A stretch of 64,000 nt of DNA from a virus, in the IMG/VR virus record IMGVR_UViG_3300032236_001244, positions 1 to 64,000 of that record; one strand, written 5' to 3'. The notes under the pieces are model-generated. The model worked only from the letters and a program-made list of their open reading frames with translations, was not told the DNA's origin and did no database searches. The position numbers were made by a program, and so were the translations under genes. This document shows, piece by piece, positions 15,502 through 27,100 of this stretch (position 1 is the stretch's first letter; the number at the start of each line of letters is the position of its first letter).

Positions 15502-16491
15502 CTAGTTGGCAATTCCAAGGTCGTGGATAACCACTCTTTGGAAAATGCCCGTAGCGGTTGGTGGGGTTCCACCCGTTGCTGAAACTTTGGCAGCGAAATA
15601 CCAAACAAATTGTGCGTTGGGATAGGTTCCCGTCCAACTGTATGGATAAGTTCCGCTGGTGTTGGAGTTAGACCAAATTGTTTGACCGCTTGCGGTATAA
15701 GTTCCGTTGTTTACCGTTCTGCTGTTCATTTCATAAAAGCCAGAGGGCGTTATAAAACCACACGACAATTGGTGGCTGGCAGTAAAAATAATTGGGGTTC
15801 CTGAAGATTGCGTTTTGTAAGTGTTTTGCGACAAAGTGATTGTCTGGGTTCCGGCTGAGTAGGTTCCAACTGCGGTAACGGTTGTTCCGCCGGTAATCCC
15901 GTCAGCAGTTACGGAAGCGCCGACGCCGACACCCGAAGCACCCGTCAATCCTGTCAATGTGACAGTTGTGGAGTTATTCGCAAAGGTTCCGCCAAAAACA
16001 TCAGACGGTTCAGCGTTGGTGATGTTGAAGGAGAAGGAGCATTCTGCTTTGTAAATCCGATTGGGCAAAAGTTGCGTGGTGATTGCGGTTCCGTTTAATT
16101 GCGTGACAACATTTGGAACCGAAATAACAGTGGTGTCGGTAAAGGCGCCATGACCAATAACGGTGTTGGCGGTCGGAACTCGGTGTCCGTCATTTCCGTT
16201 TACGGCGTCAGCCAGCTTGGAAACAACAAAACCGTCTTCTCCCGACATTGAAACCCAAACGGTGTCGCCAAGATTTGGCGTGTAGGTGTCTACAAAGCGA
16301 ATTCCGTGAACGGGCGCCTCGTCACCAGCCAAGTTAATGCTCAGCGTCGGTGCGTCGTGAGAGTTGCCGTTCCAATTTGGGTCATAGCCAATAACCGTTC
16401 CTTGGCGCAAAACATCATTGGGGGGAAGGTGAAACTGACCATTTCCCACCATTGAATTGGCAAGGTCACGGAAGTTAAAGTTGCCCGACAT
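15502..16491 (-). CDS. Minor tail / tail-tip structural protein
   Basis: The 329-residue beta-rich protein begins with a domain resembling actinophage minor tail proteins (VRQGTVIGY-like; PNLGDTVWVSMSGEDGFVVSKL). The C-terminal half holds a beta module (TVTLTGLTGASGVGVGASV...TITLSQNTY) that recurs in the 3416-residue and other structural proteins, and an Ig-like end. It is coupled to the previous gene (overlap at 16491). Likely at the tail tip. Confidence 0.6.
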   Translation of the reverse strand: MSGNFNFRDLANSMVGNGQFHLPPNDVLRQGTVIGYDPNWNGNSHDAPTLSINLAGDEAPVHGIRFVDTYTPNLGDTVWVSMSGEDGFVVSKLADAVNGNDGHRVPTANTVIGHGAFTDTTVISVPNVVTQLNGTAITTQLLPNRIYKAECSFSFNITNAEPSDVFGGTFANNSTTVTLTGLTGASGVGVGASVTADGITGGTTVTAVGTYSAGTQTITLSQNTYKTQSSGTPIIFTASHQLSCGFITPSGFYEMNSRTVNNGTYTASGQTIWSNSNTSGTYPYSWTGTYPNAQFVWYFAAKVSATGGTPPTATGIFQRVVIHDLGIAN

Positions 16492-18101
16492 TAGTAGCCC
16501 TGACTGTACTCAGCGACACGGATAGCGTCCTGACGACTACCGACACGGCGAACTCGTGCGGTGATGTTCATAGGCGTTTCCAAATCCAAAGGAATGGTCA
16601 TTTGGTCAATGTAGTGCGAAATAGAGCCAGCGTTGCTGGCGTCCGCTGGGTCTAGCACAATGGTGTTTTTGCGATACTGACGCTTGGGCTTGAAGGGCTG
16701 AACCGAAATTGTCGTTGAGCCTTGCGGTGCGGTGTGCGACAAAACAACAACTTCTTGCTCATTGTTGGTGTACAAAACCATTTGCGAACCAGCAGGGTAC
16801 GACTTCTTCAAAGGCGTGACCGTTATTTTGTTAATCACGGTTGTAGCGGTGATAATTGGAAAGTCTGCTGATAGTTCGGTTACAACGCTTTCGGGTCGGT
16901 AAATGCCAATGCGCTTGCGTCGCACACGAATAACATCACCCGTGTCCAAAGCAGGATTAACAACGCCTTCCATGGTCGTTGCTTCTTCTCCACCAACAAA
17001 CCAATTCAAATAAGTATCCGCTGCGTTTTGTACTTCCGCTTGTGTCGTAAGTTTTTTGCGACCGCTTTCACGACCGACCACACGACCAAACTCGCCCTTG
17101 TAATAAGTTGGTGAAGCAGGGTCGCCGTCATAAGCGACAGCCTTAACCGGAGTTTTGGTTCCGGTGTTTTCTCCCGTCGCAATGACATAGTTCACAGCCT
17201 TGCTGTCATTTAGTTTGCGGTTGGCGGTTATAAGAAGTCCGCCTTCGCCGTCAAAAAAGTCCCAAACGGGACTAATGGTGTTTGGGTCGGGAATTGGTTG
17301 AAGTCGGAAAGAACCGTCGGCGTCCACAAAAAGTTCGGCGCCAATACTTGCTGCTAAACCCGTGATGTCCGTCCACGGAGAATTGGAACCCGTGGTGCTG
17401 ATAGTCATAGAGCCCATAATGACGGGTTTGGTCAGGGGCTTATTGGCGACGCCACCAAATTCAAATCGTGGCTCACCAAATACAGACTTTCTCCCATTGC
17501 CCCAGCGGTCGTTAATGAGAAGTTTGATTGCTTCGTGTACGCCCGTCGCAATGTAGGTTTGCTCGGGGGTGGTTGCTGAAGCCGAAACGGGAACGGTGTA
17601 CTTTGACTTCCAAACAGTTACCGGAGAAGTCCAAGCGTTTTTGGCAATGTTGGAAGAAATGTCAGAGCCGTCCACGCTAATGGTGATTTGTCCGTCCGCC
17701 TGTTCATCAATAGAAACCGAATTAATGCGGAAAACCCCAAGTGGCACAATTTCGTAAGCGCCCGAACTCGGCGCCATAATTTCACGAGAAAGCGGTGGCG
17801 GAGTGTTCGCCAAATCGGTTCCAATGTTGTCAATGTTCCAGAGAACACCACGGTATGCGTAAATGTGGTTTCCGTAAATACTCAGTGCGTCCGTAGATTT
17901 GGTCGGAACCAAAGTTGCGTCGTTGGTGGTGAAAGAAATTGTGCGCCGAACATCTTGGCTGGTTCGGTCAATTTTAACTTCGCCACTCGTAACCGGAATG
18001 TTTCGGAAGGTTCCGTCAATAGAAAGCGCCTTCAAAATCACCATGGGTCGGTGAGAGCCTTGAAGCGATTGTAAAAATTTTTGACTGACGGGGGAGTACA
18101 T
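16491..18101 (-). CDS. Minor tail protein (DUF5047-like baseplate hub)
   Basis: The 536-residue protein begins YSPVSQKFLQSLQGSHRP and continues VTSGEVKIDRTSQDVRRTISFTT, as in actinophage DUF5047-like tail proteins. These sit after the tape measure and distal tail genes and are thought to form the tail-tip hub. Beta-rich throughout. It follows the giant tail gene by 2 nt. Confidence 0.65.
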   Translation of the reverse strand: MYSPVSQKFLQSLQGSHRPMVILKALSIDGTFRNIPVTSGEVKIDRTSQDVRRTISFTTNDATLVPTKSTDALSIYGNHIYAYRGVLWNIDNIGTDLANTPPPLSREIMAPSSGAYEIVPLGVFRINSVSIDEQADGQITISVDGSDISSNIAKNAWTSPVTVWKSKYTVPVSASATTPEQTYIATGVHEAIKLLINDRWGNGRKSVFGEPRFEFGGVANKPLTKPVIMGSMTISTTGSNSPWTDITGLAASIGAELFVDADGSFRLQPIPDPNTISPVWDFFDGEGGLLITANRKLNDSKAVNYVIATGENTGTKTPVKAVAYDGDPASPTYYKGEFGRVVGRESGRKKLTTQAEVQNAADTYLNWFVGGEEATTMEGVVNPALDTGDVIRVRRKRIGIYRPESVVTELSADFPIITATTVINKITVTPLKKSYPAGSQMVLYTNNEQEVVVLSHTAPQGSTTISVQPFKPKRQYRKNTIVLDPADASNAGSISHYIDQMTIPLDLETPMNITARVRRVGSRQDAIRVAEYSQGY

Positions 18102-18103
18102 AA

Positions 18104-21100
18104 CTAACTTCCGTAAGTGTAGCCAAAGTTCGGTGGCGCAGCCTCTACATAGTTAATGGTGATTTCACGGTACGGCGAAGCAGCGGCGTTGTGAACAATG
18201 CTGACATCTTGGTTGATGAAGATGTACATACGAGTACTTTCAACGGGGTTGGTAAGAATGAGCGTTTCGCCCTTATTGACAAGCGACATGAAGTTGTCAA
18301 AGTTTGCGTTGTCAGTCCAAACAACCGTAATACTTCCGTCTCGTCCTTGAACAATTCCCGACAAGGTGATTGGACGGCTGGAACCAAGTGGGTAGAACAC
18401 GCCAGCAGGGTGCTTTTGCGTGTCCGTGTAGCCCGTCTTGACAATCATTGGGTAGCGGAGCGTGTCATCACTCGTGCTGGCAAGCCACCAAGTTGCGCTC
18501 GTCAGGTTTGGCGCAAGGGTCGGCTGGGTGGTGACACCGCCAATGGTGTAGTTGTTTGCGGTCGGGTCGCTCGTGAGCGAAGCGGTCGCACGGTAATAGG
18601 TGACCTTATTCGGGATTGCTTCGTAGTCGGTAATGGTGGCTTTGCCGGACTTGTCCGCAATCACAGAAGCGCCGTTGCGAAGGGTCGTCCAAGTCAGCCC
18701 GTTGTCTTCGCTACGCTCAATGCGGTAGGTGTACGAACTGTGCGAGGCGCCAATGTAGCCGTCCTCGCCCCAATTGAATACCGCAACAGGAGTTCCGGCT
18801 GATTGGCTGGTTTGGAGTTCATCTCCAAGACCGGCGGTAAGCGAGTAGACACGAACGCCAGAAGCGTGAGCCTTGGTAAAACCAGGTGCGCTTACAGTCA
18901 CAGTGTTTCCACCCGTCCACGACGGGCTGACCGTAATCGTTTCAGCGTTGGAGCCTTGGTACTCAATGGTTAGTTGCGAGCCAACCCCCAAGCCTGCGAT
19001 TGAGGCAAGGGTAATGGTCGTGTCGCCAGCCTTGATTGCTGAAAGAGTGTTCGTCCAAAGGGTGTTGTTGCCACTTCCATAATGAACTTCACGAGTTCCA
19101 AAGTCGCCCACGGGGTCAAAGACATACAAACTGTCGCTTCCAGCAATTGGCGTCGTCGCTGGCACCGAGAAGGAAGAAACTGCGTGGTTTGGTGAAACAG
19201 TAATGCTTGTGCCAAGCGTGGGGATTTCCGTTGAAGCAACCGAGTTGTTTGCGCTGAGCGTAGGAACCGTCAAAGCCTTGAACATGACACCCGACAGACC
19301 GTAGGCGTCTCCCGAGTTTGCGTACTTCCATTGGAACGAGCAAACAGCACGGGTTGCGCTGATTGTCAAAGTGTTGTTGGTTGGGACAACCAAACCGTCA
19401 ATGAAACGCACGGGTACAGATGTTGCGTTTACCGAAACGGCGCTGGTGGTGGTGAACGCAACCCCTTGAGAGTTGTACAAAACCGTACCGGCGTTCAACG
19501 GAATGGTTACGCCACTTCCGCCAATCGTAAATGTTCCGGTTGAGGTGGACAGCGAGGTGAAGTTGGTCGTTGTTCCGATAACTTGATTGAGCGGAGCGGT
19601 AGCGACCATGGCAACGGGCGTCCAACCCTGACCCCATGCGCTCGTGGTGGTGTTTAGGGGTGCGCCAATCGTGACAGAGTTGGTTGCTCCAGCAGTGTGA
19701 CCATTGGCTCCAAGGCTCTGGTTACCGTACGACGACTTCAAAAGGTTTCCGATTTCGTCATACCAATCAATGCGAGGTGCGAAGGTTGGCGTACCCGTTC
19801 CGGTGATTACCTTGGAGAAGCCAGCCAAGCCATAAGTGGTGCCAGCGTTTACGAGGATTGGATTTTGGTCGGTTATAGACCAATTGGTTGGGTAGGTGCT
19901 GATTTCCGCAATGTCGGTACCCGTACCCGTACCCGTAGTGGGGTCAGCGAGCAGTACATTTTCGCCAAAAATCGTTGGGTATTGGAAGCGAACGGGAGTG
20001 TAGGCAGGGAACGAAAGTTTTGGCGAGAAAGGCTTGACGGGAATGCTCGTTGAGCCAGCAGGAATAACCATGTTGGCGTAGGGCGTAAATGTTGCGCTGA
20101 TGTTTGTAAGGATTGGCGAAGAAGGCGTGGTACCCGTTCCGCCCGTAGCGCTTGAGTATTGGGTCGCTCCGGAAATTTGCGCTCCCGTGTTGTCGCTAAA
20201 GGTGATTGCGTAGCCACCCGTAACACTGGTCTTGCCAAGGACGGTGGTGTTGGGCGAAAGTCCAATGGCGGTCACGAGCGAGCCGGTAACAGAACCAGGG
20301 TCGCTTGCGAAAAACAGGGCGTTAAAGGTTGATTGCGTGGTGTTCGCCGTAAAGGTCGTACCCGTCAAGTTTCCAATTACGCCACCCGTAGCGGTCGTTG
20401 GCTGGGTTACAAAGTCCACAACGACCGATTGCTGGGTATCAACATCTGTAGTTTTGCTGTGTGGTGTTACTACGGTGCGAGTGTATTGACCGGAAGAAGT
20501 TGGGGCGACCGCAGGAGTAGTTCGGGTCTTCTTAACCCAGAGGTAGTCGCCGTTTTGAAGTTTCTGGTGAGAAAAACCCTTCTTGTCGGTGTACTTGCCC
20601 TTGAAGTGAACAATCTTGCGACCCGTGTACTGAACGGGTGGCTTGTAACCAATCATGGTGTTAGCCGGAATGATGAAAGAACTTCCGTCGCCAACTTGCC
20701 AACCGTGAGCAACGCCAATTGGCTTGATGTTAATTGTGCTGTCGCCCTTGTGCCAAGCCTTGGTAAGTGTGACATAAAGCCATGGTGGGGTGATTGTCTT
20801 GTTCTTGATTGGGTCTTGGAAACTGTCGGTAGCGAGGATTAATTGCGTTCCTTCGGGAATGTAGTTCAATGAAACGCAAGCATTCGCACTGTCCATTTGA
20901 ATTGACAAGTTGCTCAGAGACTTGTTTACCGAAAGTTGGCTGACGGGCAAAGACTTAGAACCAGCAATTTGCTTATTGGTGTAGCCAGCGGTAAGCGTGG
21001 TTGCGTTGTGTGCGGTGGTGTCCCAGACATCAGTAACGCCGGAAATCACCATTTCCACCGTGGCGGGCCCGATTGTGTGAGCAAGGTCAAGCGTTTTTGC

Positions 21101-24100
21101 TGTCGTTTGGGTGACGGTGGTGCCGTCCGCCGAAATCTGGTTTGCGCCACCAGCAACACGCCAATGGTTGAACTGAAGAACAACCGTTGAGCCAATGTCT
21201 TTCTTGGACAAAAGGCGGTTGGGGTCGTAGACAATACAGTGATTGGTGTTGTCCTTGTCTGCGCCTTGCGTTTGCGTGTAAACAACAAGTTGCCCGTTTA
21301 CGGGTGCTGAAACAGCAGGACTTCCGCCATTACTCCAACGCACAACCGAAGGCGAGGTGGTTGTCCAATTTGTCGTGACTTGGTGCTTCCAATCAATGGT
21401 TGCGGTTGAACCAACATAAAGGTCGTCTTGGAGCCCGAAGGTTACCGTTGAGCCGACAGCGTGAGATGTTGCGGTGGTTCCCTTGTAGCCACGGGTAACA
21501 ATGGTGAAGGTGTCGCCATTGTTGTTGCCGTCCATGTTGTTAGTGACAAGGATTTTTTCCGTTCCAATAGTCACCCAGAATTTTCCGGAAGTTGGGAAAC
21601 CAAGTGCGTCAGAAGCCTTGCTTGCTGAACCGGAAACTTTAAATGTTCCAAGACCCGTGCCGGAAAGCGCACCTTGCGTTAGAACATAACCAACCGAGCC
21701 AATGGGCAACGAATTGATAATTACATTTTGCGTAAGTGGTGATGACAGGGCGTTACCACCAATGAGCGCCTTTACGGTTGTTGAAGTCGTGTCATTTGAG
21801 GTGACGCCCCACTGACCAAGACCGCCAGCGAAACCGCCGTTGTTGGCACCGAGCAGATTGTCGGTGCTTTGAACTACCAAGGTGTTTACAGCGTTGGTTC
21901 CGTCTGCGTAGATTGACATGATTGGCGCAGACGGTTGTTTTGTCGTAACAATAAGCGACTTGTTTTGCCAATCGCCCCACCATTGCTTCTGGTGAAACTG
22001 TTTTGCTACACGGACAAAAACCCAATAAGTCTGACCATTGACCCACGGGGAAATGGTGTTGCCGTTTGCGTCGGTAAGGACAAGGGAAACTTCCGAACCG
22101 TTGTCATTTCCAGACGAGTTCCAAACTGGAGTGGATTGGTCGGGTGAGAAATCCGCAAGGTTGTAGGTGAAGTCGTCAAAAATCTTTACTTCCCAACCCG
22201 TTTGAGGTTCGTTGTCCATGTCCGAGTAGTTCCAGAAAATGGAGTTTGTCGTGTCTGGCGAAATGATGAGGTTGTCACTTGGCGAAAAGTGGATACTGCT
22301 AACCGTTGGTGCTGATTTGAATTCGGCACGAAGGGCAATTGAGCGGTAGGCAACCGACTTGCCCTGTGGAACTTTAACCTTGAAATGGAATTGAGCCCGA
22401 GAAACGCTTTCAGCAGTCCACTCGTTTCCGCTTGGGTCTACCGAGCGACTTCCACCAAAGTAGTTAGAGAAACTTGTTGAAGACGAGCCCGTAAAGGTGT
22501 CGGGAGCCGTTTCCTTGCCCGTAGTCGGGTCAATCAAGGTGATGTTGCTCAGGTCGCCACCGTTTACCGCTCCAAGGATTGAGTAAATTCCCTGAACATT
22601 ATTAATGCGAGCAGTGCGCCACGATTGACCGTCAAACATTACAAACTTGTCAAGTTCAGGTCGGTAAGTGGTGTCACCAATTTGAAGGCTTGAGGGGTAC
22701 TTGTAGTAAACCAAACTCTCGCCGGAGTTGTGCTGATACACGGTTGGCTCAGAAAGGTTTACGGTGTAGTAGCCGTTGGCTGACGCTGGGGTTGAAATTG
22801 GGTAAACAATTTCTTGGGTGGTTCCACTGCCAAGCGCCATTGGGTACGAGGAAGTGAAGAGTGTGCTGTAAACCGAGAAGGTTGATGAGGCATTTGTGGT
22901 GTTCGCAAAACCGGAAAGAACAACCGTCGTGCCGGAAATGCTCTTTACAAAGTAGGACTGCGTTTGGATTAGGTCGTTACTAAAGACCTGCTGACCAACG
23001 GTCAAACCGGATACCGAACCAGAGAGGGTAATGGTGTTGGAGAAAACGGTGGTTGAAGCGGTGAAGGAAAAGCCAACCGTCTGACCGTCAAAGGCATAGT
23101 TAGGAACAAAAGGTTCCACCTCAATGGTGATTGCGTCTTTACGGGTGTAGCCAGCGGTTGTTATTTGTAGCGTTTTGGTTGGGTCTGAGTTTGCGCTCAA
23201 AATTAATACTTGATTTGGTGAAAGGTCGTTGGCAAGACCGACCCCAATGACTGCGCCAAGGGCGTAACTACCGTCCGCATTAACCGGAACGCCGTTGGTG
23301 GTGCTGGTAGCCAAATAATTGTAGCGAGGCACAAACGAATTGACAGCAATGCTCGTGTCGCCAGCGTTAGCGTTTGCTGATGTCGTTAGCGTTTGCTTGT
23401 AATCGCCAAACATGATGTTGAGCGTCGTCCCCGAGGGAATGTAACAAGGCAACGGCGTGGTTGAGAATGAGTTGTAGGTGTTTCCCGTAGCCAAGTTGCC
23501 AGCCACCGTAAAACTTTGTGAAGTCTGTGGCGTGGTGTTCGTTAGGTTCTGGGAAAGAGTAATACTTGACGAGCCCACAGCGGTAATTGTTGCCCCAGCA
23601 GGAATGTAGGGGTTACCGGAAACCACAGCACCAACCGTAAGGTTTGCGACCGAAGGCATGGCGGTAATGGTGTTTCCAACAATGGTCGTACCCGTAAAAG
23701 TGTTGCTGAGCGTTACGGTCTGGCTTGACCAAGGAGTGGTCGTAGCAATAGCCTTGTTAAGCAAAACCTCGTATGTGTTTCCGCCAGCACCGGCTGGTTG
23801 AACGGTGGTGATTGTGGTTCCCGACTGAATGTACGCATTGGAAGCGTTGTCAGAGACGGTAACGCCCGTCGTAAACAACTTGTCAATTTCGGTGTTGTTG
23901 GCGTAGGGGACAATGATTGAGCGCCCCGTGTCAGCGGTAAAGCCAATTGCCGAGGTGATTGTTGCGCCGGTCGCAGCGGTAATGCCGGTCGTCGTTCCCG
24001 AAACAACAAAGGTTCCAGCGGAAGCACTGACCGAAGCAACATAACGCCCAGCAATACCGCCACCCGAGGCGGTGGTGATTGGCGCCTGAACCTTGATGTA

Positions 24101-27100
24101 GTAATCAATTGTGTGACCGTTCCAAGTTGGGTTTGTGGTTCCGACCTTGGAATAAGTCGTTCCGTTGCTCGTTACGGAAACAAGGGTTACGGTGGTGTTC
24201 GTTGCCGTCGTGGTAGCAGTAAAAGTAAGCGTTGAGGTTAGGGCTGGGCTTCCAAAACTCGTCGGGTTGGCGCTAACGGTAATTCGGTTATTGGTGGCGT
24301 CTACTGCGCTCAAATAGGTGGGCGAAGCCATGCCCGTACCCGTTACAACCGAGCCAGCGGAAGGAAGGACGCCAATTGCTGGCGTTCCTGCTGAAGCGGT
24401 GTACGAGCGTGACGAGTTGATAACCGTTTGAGCCGATTGACTGTTGGCGTAGTTGTACTTGTTGGTGAAGGTGTCACCGGCTGGCACAAATGCCGTTACA
24501 TCATTTGAAAGCGTAACCGTTCCCAAGGAACCATTGGCGGTGTGCGAAGCAACCGTCGTGTTGGCTGGCACTCCGGTACCCGTAACCGTCTGACCCGTAC
24601 CCAGCGAAGTCGGAACCGTGCTGGTCGCAATGTTTCGGGTGCTGAAAGTTCCGGTGCGAGAAGTGTCGCCCGTCAAGTAAAAGCGTGGAACCGAAATGCT
24701 CCGATACCGAACATTAGTCGGTAGGGAGTTGAGGTGAATTGGCGTGAAGTTCGCATGAGCGGATTGGGTTGCGCTCGCCAGCGTTAGTACTTGGTTGTAT
24801 TGCGTCGTGCTTCCAGCAATCAACTGTTGGTCAATGCTGGTGACCTGTACAATCTCTGAACCGACACGAACGAAGAACGGAACCGCTGGGGGCATTTCGC
24901 CCGTCATAGCAATTGGCAATGAGGTGACGCCCGAATTTACGCTTCCAATCAAGCGACCAAGTTCTGGTGGCAAGTAGGAAATTCCGGCTTGGAAAACACT
25001 TGGGTAGGAAGTTCCAAATCCGCTGTTGTCAGCAATAGTCAGCGTTGAACCGCCAGCAATGGTTGCGCTGGTCAGGGTCGTAGCAATGTTTGGTTGCCCT
25101 TGGTTACCAGAAGCAAGCCAAGGTTGTCCAACGCCAATTTGGGTTTCAGCAATAACAGAAAGGTCGCTCGTCAAGTTTGAAGCGACAATTGCTGAAGTTG
25201 CCTTGTAATTGGTTTGTCCCGTGGTGCCGTCGTAAACATTGCTACCGTCGGGGGTGCCAAGAACGGGAGTATTTTTGGCGTGATTTACCGAACTTGCTGA
25301 AGCGTAAATAAAGTTTGGCGAGTAAACGGGTTCGCCAGCAATGTGGTCGTATTGGAAAGATTGGTCGGTGTCAAGGAACCAAATCATGGGCGCCTCGGTG
25401 GTGTCGCTTCCGTCCACGGTGCGACCAATTGATGTTCCGGTGTTTACCTGCGTGTTTGCTGGGCGAACAATACGCACCATTTCTTGCGTTTCGCCCGTTC
25501 CAATTACAACAATGCCACGCTGAACCGTGTCGTAAGTATTTGGGTAAATGACCCATGGGGTCAAGTTGGCAAAACCAGCGTAAGCAAGCGTGTCAAAGGT
25601 GTAGTTGCCGTATTGGTTTTTGTCGGTGCTAGACCAATTTCCAAGAACCGCAGTGTTTGGCAAAGGATTGGCTATGAAGGCTTGCGAGGTCTGAGCCGTA
25701 ATGTCGGAAGCAAGCGTTGTTCCAATTGCTGAACCCAAGGAGTAAGGAATAACTACCTCTTGGTCGCCAACCGAGGTACTTCCAATGTATCGTCCGCCGG
25801 TAAGGTAGGAACCAGCAACGGTGTTGATGTCGTGCCAAGTAATTGGTGAACTTAAACCTACGACACCGGCTCCCGTACCCGTGGTGTTAATTGTGTCAAT
25901 CGTGTTTCCGTCAAAGAACTGATTGTCGTATTGGTAAATGTAATTCTTGCTGTCACCATTGGCATAAGAAGAGTTGGAGTATGTGTAGGTTCCAACACTG
26001 CTAAAAATTTCAAAAGTGTTATTGAGTGGATTGACCGAATAAACCTGCCACGACTTTTGACCGGAAGTTCCCTGTGTGAGGCGAATGTTAAATGGCGTCG
26101 CTTGGGTGGTGATACCCGAAGAACTGTCAAGCGTGATTGTCGTGTCGGTAAAGGCGGTGACATAGTGACCAGCGGTTCCGTACCCACCAGCACTGATGTA
26201 CTGACCAACCTTGATTGGAAGGTTCAATACACCGCCACCAGAAACGGTCAAAACCGCAGAACCAGCAACACTCGTGACACCAGCAATGCTGGGCGTATGA
26301 CCCGTTACCGTCCAAGTCCAAGGAACCGTGCTACTCCAATACGGAGTGTAGTCATCACGGAAGGTAAGCGTTTGACCAGCATAAATGTTGCTGACATCAT
26401 CTACCGAAACCGTATAAGCGTTTGACCATTTGCTGTTCAAGGTCGCCTTGGCGTTAGCCAACTGACCGGCGCTTGGGGTTCCGTAGTTGTTTGTGTTGGC
26501 AATTGTAAAACTGCTTGTACTTGGTGAAGTTGCGACAACCCATGTTCCGTTATAGCCCGTTAAACCCGTCACATTTTCAATGGTGACTTTTTGCCCAACA
26601 ACCAAACTGTCACTCGCAGTTCCAATCGTTACCGTCCACGCCGTTCCATTGGAAGTGATGTTGGTAATGGTGTATTGATACGCAGTTTCGTATGCGTCAA
26701 TTGTGGTTGGCGTCATGTTTTTAAATTTGGCTACCGGCTGATTACGGTAGTGGGCAACATTGACGGGGAAAATTAAATCACGACCGTAACGGGAGTGTAA
26801 ATCGTCAGTCGGGGTGTAGACAGCGGAGTTTGCCGGAAATGAAAAGTTGGGAGTGAAGGCGTTTACCGAAAGCGTCGTTGTCGTAGCAGGGTTAAAAACG
26901 GTTCCGGAAGCAACCGTAACTTCTTGATAGTTATCACCATAAACCAGCGCAATTTTGTCTCCGGTGTTTACGGAGCCCAAACCCCACCAATCTTGGTTGT
27001 AAATACTTAACGAAGAAACGGTGGAGCCTGCTGTAAGTCCCGTTCCCAGCATTACCTGACTTGGAACGGCGTAGTACGGGGTGGTGAAGTAGGAGCAATC